Assembly (NCBI GenBank): GCA_903867845.1
Contig: CAIPSZ010000150.1
Location: forward strand, 1 to 10,441
Direction of reading: 5' to 3'
DNA: 10,441 bases
Origin: Candidatus Kerfeldbacteria bacterium
Lineage (GTDB): Bacteria > Patescibacteriota > Patescibacteriia > PEXW01
Within the stretch, counting starts at the first letter, position 1; every line of letters starts with the position of its first letter. This document shows, piece after piece, positions 1 through 6,793 of this stretch. The notes under the pieces were generated by a model. It searched no databases. It saw only the letters and a list, made by a program, of their open reading frames with translations, and had not been told where the DNA came from. The translations under genes and the position numbers were made by a program.

Positions 1-1356
1 ATACATCGGATAACAGTTACTTCATTCTTCAATCTACCGGCTAGCGTCCACTATGCGAGTGGTAATGATATTGGAATTGTTCCTACGCCAAATGGGAAAA
101 CCCTTCGCCCGTATACAGATCAGGTATCTTTTTCTGTAACTCTACCTCGAGGTTTTGACACTATGTCTGTAAAAACTGAGGTTGAAACCGATCCTTACGC
201 CACGCTAGTTCTAAGCGCGCTACCAGCTCCTAGCCATCTCACTCCATCGCGTTCATTTCGAAACCCGACTGCGTACCCAGTTGGATGGCGGAGCATTCCA
301 CTCGGTTTGGGAACGTTGCATGTAAAGAACCATCCAGAAATACAAAATGCCGCTGCTTTTTGGACCGCTTTTCCTAAACTCGAATCAGTATACTCAATTG
401 GTACTGGGCTTGTAGATTCCATTCCAGCTTCCTCGTACAAGACAAACCCACATATAGGCACAATAAAGCTCCCGGCTGGTTACCGAAGTAACTTTGACGT
501 AAGTGCGTTTTTTGATGGCCAACCACAGCAAGTAACATTTGATGCAAGAGTTGCCTATGAATCACTAGAAAAGAATACGCTTAATGTCACTATTGAGCAC
601 CAAGGAGCAACCATTGCAACGAAAAGTATTCTGAATATTGGGCGGGTAAGTCAGCACATTAGCATAGTCTTCCCAAAGAGTGACCCTGGTTTCTACACCT
701 TACATTTTCTACAAAGTAATGAAGCTACTGTTGTAAGTAATTTACAGTTCCAGGGCGACGCGGTGGAATTTGGTAACAGAATATTTATTGATCAATCAAT
801 ATCTCCAGTGACGCTCTACACAACATGTGCTCAGACTTCCGTAATCCCTGGACAATACGGCACGCAAAACCCGATACTCGTAAATAACAAAGCAGTTGTG
901 CTTGCGCATGCCAAGCAATTACAAGTGCTTCAACTTAATAACAAAGTAAGTACACTCATACTTCCTCATGCAGACATCACACTAACAAATACGTGTGGAT
1001 TCATGCTCCATCCTGATAGTGATTTGCGTTCTGCATATGGTAAGCTCGCCCAACGGATTACCATCGTTCCCAAACTTACCGCAGCCACCGTGCAAGCCTC
1101 CGACTTCATCTACGACCCATCAGAAGTCGAGGCAGTAGTAAATGGAAAGCTAGGAATGTACGCGATTGAGGAAACGTTTAATTTACATCAACTCTCTACA
1201 AGTGCAAAGACATTTACCTTCACTCTTGCCGAACCGGGTCTAACTACGACACCCGGAGCGTACATACATATTAGGAATATTACATTTACTGCTCACCGTC
1301 CTGGGTTCTCGTTTGATGATATACGACGACTTATCACGAAGTCCTTTAAGAAGTAA
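1..1356 (+). CDS. Large beta-rich exported-type protein, unknown function (5' partial)
   Basis: The reading frame is open from the first base to a TAA at 1354-1356, so 451 residues are visible and the true start lies upstream. The ATG at 163 is internal, because the 54 codons before it are in frame and look like the same protein. The visible part has no long hydrophobic stretch. It consists of many short alternating hydrophobic/polar strands rich in Thr, Ser, Val and Asn, as in beta-sandwich domains of exported proteins. Two stretches share the pattern L-P-x-G-F/Y followed by strands (visible residues about 46-78 and 104-138), hinting at repeated modules. The C terminus ends in a basic tail (ITKSFKK). 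It lies just upstream of a small membrane protein and dTDP-sugar genes, so a role in surface glycan assembly or display is plausible, but this is inference. From memory, CPR genomes carry uncharacterised N-anchored beta-rich proteins of similar layout. I do not recognise a named family. Confidence 0.8.
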   Translation: MHRITVTSFFNLPASVHYASGNDIGIVPTPNGKTLRPYTDQVSFSVTLPRGFDTMSVKTEVETDPYATLVLSALPAPSHLTPSRSFRNPTAYPVGWRSIPLGLGTLHVKNHPEIQNAAAFWTAFPKLESVYSIGTGLVDSIPASSYKTNPHIGTIKLPAGYRSNFDVSAFFDGQPQQVTFDARVAYESLEKNTLNVTIEHQGATIATKSILNIGRVSQHISIVFPKSDPGFYTLHFLQSNEATVVSNLQFQGDAVEFGNRIFIDQSISPVTLYTTCAQTSVIPGQYGTQNPILVNNKAVVLAHAKQLQVLQLNNKVSTLILPHADITLTNTCGFMLHPDSDLRSAYGKLAQRITIVPKLTAATVQASDFIYDPSEVEAVVNGKLGMYAIEETFNLHQLSTSAKTFTFTLAEPGLTTTPGAYIHIRNITFTAHRPGFSFDDIRRLITKSFKK

Positions 1357-1358
1357 CT

Positions 1359-1769
1359 ATGCAGAAAATTACGTTTAGCATTTTTTGGCCATATAAAGCT
1401 GCAGACTTCCGTGAGTTACTTTCCTTTACTTTTAAGGTTTCTTTTGTTTCGTATTTTGGTTTCTTCTTGGTAGATAGTTTGCAGTCAGGATTTATATCAA
1501 ATTTTTTCAATAACGATTTCTTTTTATGGTCATCAATATGTACGGGGTTACTTACACTCATTTGGCCACAAGTTGTCGTTGTAGCGCGAAATAGTACAAG
1601 ACCTAGGTGGAAGACATATGCATGGATGGTTATGCTAGCTATCGTAACCATTGGAATTGTATGGCATAGCACTTTTTCAATTGGCCAGCTAGTGTATATT
1701 ATTGCGCCCTTAAGTGGATTGATTGTTTTTGGCTTGTGCTTCCTTGTGTACTTTGATACAGATGAGTAA
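1359..1769 (+). CDS. Small four-helix integral membrane protein, unknown function
   Basis: This encodes 136 residues with about four hydrophobic segments, near residues 23-42, 53-77, 86-106 and 108-132, and short connecting loops. A charged N terminus precedes the first helix and an acidic tail (DTDE) ends the protein. The ATG is 2 nt after the stop of the preceding gene, so translation is probably coupled. No Shine-Dalgarno motif is visible. The size and helix count resemble small polytopic proteins of the GtrA/flippase-accessory kind in polysaccharide loci, but I see no diagnostic motif and do not assign it. Hand-counted GC for 1381-1740 is about 37%, clearly below the genes that follow. 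A 162-codon antisense reading frame covers the whole gene. I prefer the plus strand because of the clean transmembrane pattern and the fit to the neighbouring gene. Confidence 0.7.
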   Translation: MQKITFSIFWPYKAADFRELLSFTFKVSFVSYFGFFLVDSLQSGFISNFFNNDFFLWSSICTGLLTLIWPQVVVVARNSTRPRWKTYAWMVMLAIVTIGIVWHSTFSIGQLVYIIAPLSGLIVFGLCFLVYFDTDE

Positions 1770-1772
1770 TCT
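1744..1772 (+). promoter_or_regulatory. Weak candidate promoter before the dTDP-sugar genes
   Basis: TTGTGT at 1744-1749 is separated by 17 bp from TAATCT at 1767-1772. Each hexamer matches the sigma-70 consensus at only about three positions, although the spacing is ideal. Transcription would begin around 1780, about 10 nt before the ATG at 1790. The site overlaps the end of the membrane-protein gene. It is listed because base composition changes here and a new transcription unit would make sense. Confidence 0.2.
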
Positions 1773-1789
1773 ACTTTACCGCCAATCCT

Positions 1790-2251
1790 ATGAGGCAACT
1801 GAACGGAGTTATAATTAAGGTCCTTACCACCCACACTGATGATCGGGGATATTTTCGCGAAGTGCTTCGAGATGACGACCAGCTCTTATCCAATTTCGGA
1901 CAAACATCGGTGACGGTTACTTACCCAGGGGTAATTAAAGCGTTCCACTACCACGAGCAGCAAGATGATCTCTGGTACGTAGCTAACGGGATGGCACAGG
2001 TGGTGCTCTACGACATGCGAGAAAGTTCACCAACGTACAAGCAGACGCAGGTCATTTTCGCGGGCGAGCAAAATCCAGTACTTATTAAAATCCCTATTGG
2101 CGTGGCCCATGGGTATCGTGTCCTTGGTGAAAAACCAGTCATGCTCTTCTACCACACGACCAAGAGCTACGATGCAAAAAACCCAGACGAGAAACGCATT
2201 CCTTTTGACGATCCAGGAATAGGATTCGATTGGACTACTCAGAATCGCTAG
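1790..2251 (+). CDS. rfbC: RmlC-like cupin, dTDP-4-dehydrorhamnose 3,5-epimerase family (short form)
   Basis: Classical RmlC epimerises C3 and C5 of dTDP-4-keto-6-deoxyglucose to give dTDP-4-keto-L-rhamnose in the cytoplasm. This 153-residue protein keeps the cupin core: an N-terminal DxRGYF motif (18-22), His53 in AFHYH at the position of the catalytic His (His63 in Salmonella), the IPxGVAHGY strand (101-109) with His107, Tyr121 at the position of the catalytic Tyr, and a DDPGIGFDW ending (140-148). It differs from classical enzymes of about 180 residues. It ends right after that motif and lacks the C-terminal segment holding the Asp that pairs with the catalytic His. The substrate-contacting Arg and Lys of the classical enzyme seem to be Lys50 and Asp60. 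Position next to rfbB and rfbD supports a dTDP-sugar role. A related keto-sugar isomerase activity is possible. It starts 20 nt after the membrane-protein gene and ends 1 nt before rfbB. Confidence 0.85.
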   Translation: MRQLNGVIIKVLTTHTDDRGYFREVLRDDDQLLSNFGQTSVTVTYPGVIKAFHYHEQQDDLWYVANGMAQVVLYDMRESSPTYKQTQVIFAGEQNPVLIKIPIGVAHGYRVLGEKPVMLFYHTTKSYDAKNPDEKRIPFDDPGIGFDWTTQNR

Positions 2252-2252
2252 T

Positions 2253-3266
2253 ATGAAGATCTTCGTTACCGGTGGCGCAGGGTTCATTGGCTCCAACTTC
2301 ATCCACTTCATCCTTCGGGAACATGCCGAAGATACTGTGGTGAATTTCGATAAGCTGACGTACGCTGGAAATCTTGCGAACTTGAAGGATATTGAAAGTG
2401 ATTCTCGGTACCGATTCATTCAGGGTGATATCGCTGACATTGAAGTAGTCCGAAAAGCTATCCCAGATGACTGTGAAGCAATTGTTAACTTTGCCGCAGA
2501 CACGCACGTCGACCGTTCAATTCTGGATCCCGAAGCATTCCTCCGAACGGACATCTTTGGCACACGTGTCCTGTTAGAAGTTACCCGCGAGAAGAAAATT
2601 CCACGGTATGTACAAATTTCTACCGATGAAGTGTACGGTGATGTTGAGGTAGGACAGTTTTCTAAAGAAACTGATTGCCTGCACCCATCCAGCCCCTACG
2701 CCGCCTCAAAAGCAGCGGGGGATTTAATGGTCATGGCGTACGTGCGTACCTACAACGTGCCGGCACTCATCACCCGGTGCACCAATAACCTCGGGCCAAA
2801 TCAGTATCCGGAGAAATTCATTCCACTCGCCGTGACAAATCTCATCGAGGGCATGCCCGTGCCGGTGTACGGCGATGGGTTGCAGGTGCGAGATTGGCTC
2901 CACGTGGAAGATCACTGTCGCGGCATTGACCTAGCGCTTCGGAAAGGTCGAGTTGGTGAAATTTACAACTTCGGAGCTAACCAGAGCCCAGAGTGGCCGA
3001 ATGTGAAAATCCTGGACGCCATTCTCCAGCAACTCGGGAAAGGTCAGGACATGAAGACGTTCGTTAAGGACCGTGAAGGGCACGATCGGCGGTACGCGGT
3101 GGATACGACGAAATCAACGACGGAACTCGGTTGGAAGCCAACCTGGAGCCTTTCTGAAGCATTGAGACAGACTGTGCAGTGGTACGTTGACCACCCCGAG
3201 TGGTGGAAACCGTTAAAGAGCGGTGAGTTCTTAGCGTACTACAAACAGCAGTACGCTCACCGCTAG
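2253..3266 (+). CDS. rfbB: dTDP-glucose 4,6-dehydratase (RmlB)
   Basis: This enzyme oxidises, dehydrates and reduces dTDP-D-glucose to dTDP-4-keto-6-deoxy-D-glucose using tightly bound NAD+. It is an extended short-chain dehydrogenase/reductase of 337 residues, the usual family length. The NAD-binding GGAGFIG lies at residues 7-13, and FDKLTYAGN (32-40) is the typical RmlB strand after it. The dehydratase triad Thr124-Asp125-Glu126 sits in STDEVYG, and the catalytic Tyr149 and Lys153 sit in YAASK. NNLGPNQYPEKFIP (178-191) and the RDWLHVED motif (213-220) are standard for the subfamily and distinguish it from UDP-glucose epimerases. The protein looks complete and intact. The ATG follows the rfbC-like stop by one base and the stop precedes rfbD by one base, so the three genes are surely co-transcribed and probably translationally coupled. 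No Shine-Dalgarno motif is seen. Confidence 0.97.
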   Translation: MKIFVTGGAGFIGSNFIHFILREHAEDTVVNFDKLTYAGNLANLKDIESDSRYRFIQGDIADIEVVRKAIPDDCEAIVNFAADTHVDRSILDPEAFLRTDIFGTRVLLEVTREKKIPRYVQISTDEVYGDVEVGQFSKETDCLHPSSPYAASKAAGDLMVMAYVRTYNVPALITRCTNNLGPNQYPEKFIPLAVTNLIEGMPVPVYGDGLQVRDWLHVEDHCRGIDLALRKGRVGEIYNFGANQSPEWPNVKILDAILQQLGKGQDMKTFVKDREGHDRRYAVDTTKSTTELGWKPTWSLSEALRQTVQWYVDHPEWWKPLKSGEFLAYYKQQYAHR

Positions 3267-3267
3267 C

Positions 3268-4113
3268 ATGAAGAAAGTAATAATCACTGGTGCGAAAGGC
3301 ATGCTCGGGCAGGAAATTGTCCGAGTATTTTCATCTGACCCGCTATGGCAAGTGGTAGGTTGGGACTTTGAGAACCTTGATATCACCGATGCGAAGAGTG
3401 TTGAGCATAAACTCACCGCTGCTGAACCACAGCTCGTCATCAACTGCGCCGCCTACAATAACGTTGACGGTGCGGAGCATGATCTAGAGAAAGCACGCCT
3501 GCTTAACGTCCACGCCGTAGAAAATCTTGCTCGAACAACGCATGTGCTTGGCGCTACGTTCGTGCACTACTCAACTGACTACGTCTTTGATGGGACAAAT
3601 GTAAGTGGTTACCAGGAAGACGACAAACCGAATCCACAGAGCGTGTACGCGAAAACGAAAGCAGAAGGGGAAGGTGCTACCCGTCAAAATCCGAACCACT
3701 ACGTCATCCGACTCTCGCGGTTGTTCGGTACACCCGCAGCTTCTGCGGCAGCAAAGAAGAGCTTCGTGGACGTCATGCTCACGCTCGCGGAAAAGCAATC
3801 CTCAATCGACGTTATAGATGGTGAGTTCTCAAGTCCAACCTACGCACCTGATCTGGCCCGCGCAACGTACGACATGGTTCGACTTCAGTCACCATTTGGC
3901 ACGTACCACCGGACAAATGACGGAGCGTGCACGTGGTGCGCGTTTGCAAAGGGAATTTTTCGAGTTGCCGGAAAACAAATTTCGATTCAACCGGTATCAC
4001 CGGAGAAGTTCCCTCGTCCTGCAGCACGGCCGTCATTTTCCCAGCTCCTCACTACAAAATTGCCTCCGCTCCGAACGTGGCAGGAAGCTCTCGCCGAGTA
4101 CCTTGGTACGTAG
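3268..4113 (+). CDS. rfbD: dTDP-4-dehydrorhamnose reductase (RmlD)
   Basis: RmlD catalyses the last step of dTDP-L-rhamnose synthesis, the NAD(P)H-dependent reduction of dTDP-4-keto-L-rhamnose. The 281-residue protein has the nucleotide-binding GAKGMLG (8-14), the NCAAYNNVDGAE block (59-70), STDYVFDG (102-109), and the catalytic Tyr127 and Lys131 in YAKTK followed by a Glu-rich stretch, all typical of RmlD. VIRLSRLFG (146-154) also fits the family. The middle part has an Ala-rich insertion (157-162). Length is normal and there is no frameshift. It follows rfbB after one base. Together with the short RmlC homologue it completes the pathway from dTDP-glucose, whereas rfbA, which supplies dTDP-glucose, is absent from the window. 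The product is probably donated to a surface glycan, either by a soluble transferase elsewhere or through a lipid carrier. Confidence 0.94.
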   Translation: MKKVIITGAKGMLGQEIVRVFSSDPLWQVVGWDFENLDITDAKSVEHKLTAAEPQLVINCAAYNNVDGAEHDLEKARLLNVHAVENLARTTHVLGATFVHYSTDYVFDGTNVSGYQEDDKPNPQSVYAKTKAEGEGATRQNPNHYVIRLSRLFGTPAASAAAKKSFVDVMLTLAEKQSSIDVIDGEFSSPTYAPDLARATYDMVRLQSPFGTYHRTNDGACTWCAFAKGIFRVAGKQISIQPVSPEKFPRPAARPSFSQLLTTKLPPLRTWQEALAEYLGT

Positions 4114-4114
4114 C

Positions 4115-4142
4115 TTGTCCACCCGTACCAGACTGCTAGGAT
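4115..4142 (+). promoter_or_regulatory. Candidate extended -10 promoter for the glycosyltransferase gene
   Basis: TTGTCC at 4115-4120 is followed after 16 bp by TAGGAT at 4137-4142, preceded by TGC at 4134-4136, which makes an extended -10 element. Only 6 nt separate the hexamer from the ATG at 4149, so transcription would start at or within a base or two of the start codon and give a leaderless mRNA. The site fills most of the 35-bp gap after rfbD. Confidence 0.4.
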
Positions 4143-4148
4143 AGTCGC

Positions 4149-5714
4149 ATGCGGCAGCTTACTCATCGCGAACGACGCATTGGCATAGCCGTACTGGCTT
4201 TAGCGCTTTTTGCGTTCTACAGCGTGACGGCCTGGCACGTCATCAACCTGCCGGTCTTTAGCTCACCAGACGAGACCGCGAATTTTCGTTTTGCCCAGCA
4301 GGTACGAGCAACCGGGGTGCCTAGCACGTCCACAACACTTCCTGGTTCGCCTCGCAGCGTACTGAACACTGGCATCGCCCTTGTCCCAGGAAGTTTTCCA
4401 TTTTTCCCATGGCTCTTAGGGCAAATCGGGCACCTTGCCGGAACTTTCGGCATACTCATGCTGGGGCCAATCCTGGCTACGCTCGCGGTTTTTGCGTGGT
4501 ATAGCTTCCTGCGACGTATCGGGGGGCCGAAACGTTTTGCACTGTACGCGACAGTGATCTTTGCGACTTTCCCAATAACCTGGTTCTACGCAAGCCGCGG
4601 GTTATGGCAAAACGGTGTGTTCACTAGTGGTATCGTACTCTGCTTGTGGCTCACGGCGTTCACGCTCAAGCATCGGCAATGGTACTTTTCGATTCTCACC
4701 GGTTTGGTGTGGGGAGTTACCATTATGATCCGGCCAAGTGAGGTGAGCTGGATTGCCTTCGGCGCTCTGGTCTTTGTGGTGAGCCAGTGGAAGCGCATAC
4801 CCTGGCGGCTCGTGGGTATTGTCGTGGTCACCGCAGTCCTGCCATTCATCCTGGCGTTGAGCATCCAGCGCATGACCTACGGAAACGCAACAACAGTTGG
4901 GTATCGAACCGAGGGAATTCTCGCGCCAGCGGCAACACTGGTACACGCAAGTGTACTGGCTAAAGTGAGCAACATATTCTTCCCGTTTGGCATGAACATT
5001 CGCACTGCGGCGCGAACATTCTGGCACCAGTACGTCTACCTTTTCTGGTTTCTCTTTTTTCCAAGTGCTGCGGGCATTTGCCTGCTGTTCTTTCGAAAAC
5101 GATCTCCAAATTACGTTCGCTGGTTGCTTGGAGCAGGATGCGTGAGCGCGTTCTTCCTGGTCATGCTGTACGGGAATTACCAATTCATTGAATACCCGGT
5201 GAGTCGCGTGCCAACCTTGGATTCCTCGTACGAACGCTACTGGTTGCCGCTCATCCTGCTCACGAGCGTTGGCAGTGGGTGGCTTCTCTACGTCATGCGT
5301 CGTTGGCAAATCGGGAAGTTCGTCATGACTCTATTGCTCGCTGGCTGGTTGGGTTGGAGTAGCTGGACACTCTGGCAGACGAACATTGGCGTTCGGTATT
5401 CCTTTCCACTTTTCACCCAGTGGCAGCAGCAGGTACGGTGGGTTGAAGCGAGTACCTCGACGAATGCAGTCCTCGTCGGGGTGGATAAAGTCGTTCGCCC
5501 GCCGCGGCATGCAATTGGGACGAATAGAAATTCACCCATTAATGTAACAATCCTTGCGAGCATAGCGCGAACGAAAACGCCGATCTACCTTCTTATCACT
5601 ACGCCAAGTGCTGTGCCGGAAGTTGTCGGCTCCTACCCCGGATTTCGTGCAGCGACAGTCGTCATTGGTCCGGGCGGGCTAACCCTTGCGGAACTGCAAA
5701 GTACGCAACCGTAA
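4149..5714 (+). CDS. Polytopic GT-C type glycosyltransferase (ArnT/PMT-like)
   Basis: GT-C enzymes transfer a sugar from a polyprenyl-phosphate donor on the outer face of the cytoplasmic membrane. This 521-residue protein has an N-terminal helix (10-29) and then a first external loop holding SSPDE (38-42). Asp41 and Glu42 match the acidic catalytic motif expected at that place in GT-C folds. Roughly ten more hydrophobic segments follow up to about residue 410. An ERYWLP motif (362-367) recalls the RYxLP motif of ArnT/GT39-like enzymes. The last 100 residues have no long hydrophobic helix and form a probable external domain. The acceptor cannot be read from sequence and may be a glycan, lipid or protein. 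The gene lies downstream of the dTDP-sugar genes but seems to have its own promoter. It ends 30 bp before the convergent PEGA gene. I am confident of the fold class but not of the exact family. Confidence 0.8.
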   Translation: MRQLTHRERRIGIAVLALALFAFYSVTAWHVINLPVFSSPDETANFRFAQQVRATGVPSTSTTLPGSPRSVLNTGIALVPGSFPFFPWLLGQIGHLAGTFGILMLGPILATLAVFAWYSFLRRIGGPKRFALYATVIFATFPITWFYASRGLWQNGVFTSGIVLCLWLTAFTLKHRQWYFSILTGLVWGVTIMIRPSEVSWIAFGALVFVVSQWKRIPWRLVGIVVVTAVLPFILALSIQRMTYGNATTVGYRTEGILAPAATLVHASVLAKVSNIFFPFGMNIRTAARTFWHQYVYLFWFLFFPSAAGICLLFFRKRSPNYVRWLLGAGCVSAFFLVMLYGNYQFIEYPVSRVPTLDSSYERYWLPLILLTSVGSGWLLYVMRRWQIGKFVMTLLLAGWLGWSSWTLWQTNIGVRYSFPLFTQWQQQVRWVEASTSTNAVLVGVDKVVRPPRHAIGTNRNSPINVTILASIARTKTPIYLLITTPSAVPEVVGSYPGFRAATVVIGPGGLTLAELQSTQP

Positions 5715-5744
5715 CGACGCTGGCGATCGAGGATTGGCGCTATG
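5715..5744. other. Short convergent intergenic gap without a visible terminator
   Basis: Thirty bases separate the stops of two convergent genes. I see no hairpin followed by a T-tract on either strand. Either termination is factor-dependent, or the transcripts run into each other and overlap as antisense RNA. Confidence 0.5.
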
Positions 5745-6725
5745 CTAGAAAATTTGGGCTTGTAACCAGGTGAGGAGGTTGCCGTCTGGGATAAGCACCG
5801 AAACGACGCCGCTCGTCGCACCGGCGCCGGCTTGGCGGATATTTGGTTGCGCGTACTCTGTAGCAATGGTGTTGGTGATACTCCGAACGGTGAGCCCGGA
5901 GTCACGTGCGGAGACGAACATGTCGTTCCCTACGAGGAACGCACCGAGAATGGGGGTCACCCAGCGGGAAACGACGCGTGTGGTTCCATCTGGGAGCAGG
6001 AGGTAGGCATTTCCGCTATTCGTGAGCAGCCAGCCATCTTGCTTGGGAACTTTTTGGAATTGGTCGAACGGGATATTCGCCAAGGTGGCAAGCTGGTGCA
6101 CGGTTTGGGAGTCCGGGGCAATTGGAGGGGTTGCGGTTTGGTGAACCACCGCGTCACTCGAAACAGTTGCAATTGCCTTGCCGTGGTCTTCCTGTACGAG
6201 TAGGAGAGCTGGGTCTGAGGACCAGTGAATTGTACGGGCATCGGGAACAGCTGAGGTTCGGGTTGTCCCTTGCGACGTTACGAGCTCGATTGTGTTGCCA
6301 TCAAGCCACGCCACTATGCTACCGAGTGGTGAGAGCACAGCGGTGCTTGGAATTGCGGTCCGCACGGTCACCCACGGGTTGACGCGCACGAGCTGGACGT
6401 TATTGAGAAAGGTGTTCTGACCAGGAAGTACTTGTACAGTGAGGACGGCATCTTGGTACCCTGGTGCGCGAAGCGTCACCGTGTGCTTGCCCGGCATAAT
6501 GCCGCGGAGGGTCATGGGGAAGCGGGTGTTCTTTGGTGAGGCATTATCCAGGAATACCGTAAGGTCCATGTTCGGTCCGTAGAGGGCAATTACTCCGGTT
6601 TGCTCAATGGCAAACGTTTGCAAATTCAATCGAAAACCTCGACCGTACGCGACGGTGAGCGGGGCGATAATGAGAAATGCCAGAATGAAGGTAAGCGCAA
6701 TGACGCGACGAACGGCAAGGGTCAT
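5745..6725 (-). CDS. Membrane-anchored PEGA-domain protein with propeller-like C-terminal part
   Basis: This encodes 326 residues. A hydrophobic helix at 8-27 follows a short basic N terminus, so the protein is probably anchored with its bulk outside the membrane. Residues about 42-115 match the PEGA pattern: a short modified strand (VFLDN), then LRGIMPGKHTVTLRAPGY (73-90) and a final strand with an Asn/Leu-rich edge. PEGA domains are beta-sandwich modules often found in surface proteins. After 125 the chain has blade-like strands such as SPLGSIVAWLDGN (132-144) and LLPDGTTR (243-250), suggesting a degenerate beta-propeller. Similar PEGA plus propeller proteins are, from memory, common in CPR genomes; their function is unknown. 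It is the only minus-strand gene here. It diverges from murA with 68 bp between starts, and its own promoter-like element lies at 6736-6744. No catalytic motif is apparent. Confidence 0.88.
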   Translation of the reverse strand: MTLAVRRVIALTFILAFLIIAPLTVAYGRGFRLNLQTFAIEQTGVIALYGPNMDLTVFLDNASPKNTRFPMTLRGIMPGKHTVTLRAPGYQDAVLTVQVLPGQNTFLNNVQLVRVNPWVTVRTAIPSTAVLSPLGSIVAWLDGNTIELVTSQGTTRTSAVPDARTIHWSSDPALLLVQEDHGKAIATVSSDAVVHQTATPPIAPDSQTVHQLATLANIPFDQFQKVPKQDGWLLTNSGNAYLLLPDGTTRVVSRWVTPILGAFLVGNDMFVSARDSGLTVRSITNTIATEYAQPNIRQAGAGATSGVVSVLIPDGNLLTWLQAQIF

Positions 6726-6730
6726 AGACA

Positions 6731-6763
6731 GGCCTAGTGTAGCATGTTTGAGCTTCCTAGGCC
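6731..6763. repeat. Inverted repeat in the murA/PEGA divergent promoter region
   Basis: GGCCTAG at 6731-6737 and CTAGGCC at 6757-6763 are perfect 7-bp inverted repeats with 19 bp between them. The left arm touches the minus-strand -10 element at 6736-6741. It could be a two-half-site operator or a leader hairpin, but chance is not excluded for 7-bp arms. Confidence 0.35.
6736..6744 (-). promoter_or_regulatory. Candidate extended -10 element for the PEGA gene
   Basis: Read on the minus strand, TGC (6744-6742) precedes TACACT (6741-6736), an extended -10 motif, with 10 nt to the ATG at 6725. The leader would be only about 3-4 nt. No convincing -35 hexamer lies at the usual distance. Confidence 0.4.
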
Positions 6764-6780
6764 GGTTGAAAAGAATCTTG

Positions 6781-6786
6781 TATACT
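6781..6786 (+). promoter_or_regulatory. Candidate -10 element for the murA operon
   Basis: TATACT at 6781-6786 matches five of six positions of TATAAT and lies 7 nt before the murA ATG at 6794, predicting a leaderless transcript. No good -35 is found at 16-18 bp. A TTGAAA at 6766-6771 is too close (9 bp) to serve. Confidence 0.45.
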
Positions 6787-6793
6787 AGTTTTT

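Noticed and set aside
163..165. ATG that would give a 397-residue start for the first gene
   Set aside because: The frame is open for all 54 codons upstream with continuous beta-strand character, so the gene extends past the window edge.
1346..1834. A 162-codon reading frame on the minus strand
   Set aside because: It is antisense to the four-helix protein, crosses into the rfbC-like gene, is Lys/Ser-rich with no recognisable motif, and lacks a promoter or coupled neighbour.
4602..5309. A 235-codon reading frame on the minus strand
   Set aside because: It lies wholly inside the glycosyltransferase gene, whose plus-strand product has a coherent membrane topology and GT-C motifs. The antisense product is a low-complexity polar chain.
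5712..5760. Possible bidirectional terminator between the convergent genes
   Set aside because: The TGGCG/TTGGCG similarity is a direct rather than inverted repeat, and no stem followed by a T-tract is present on either strand.
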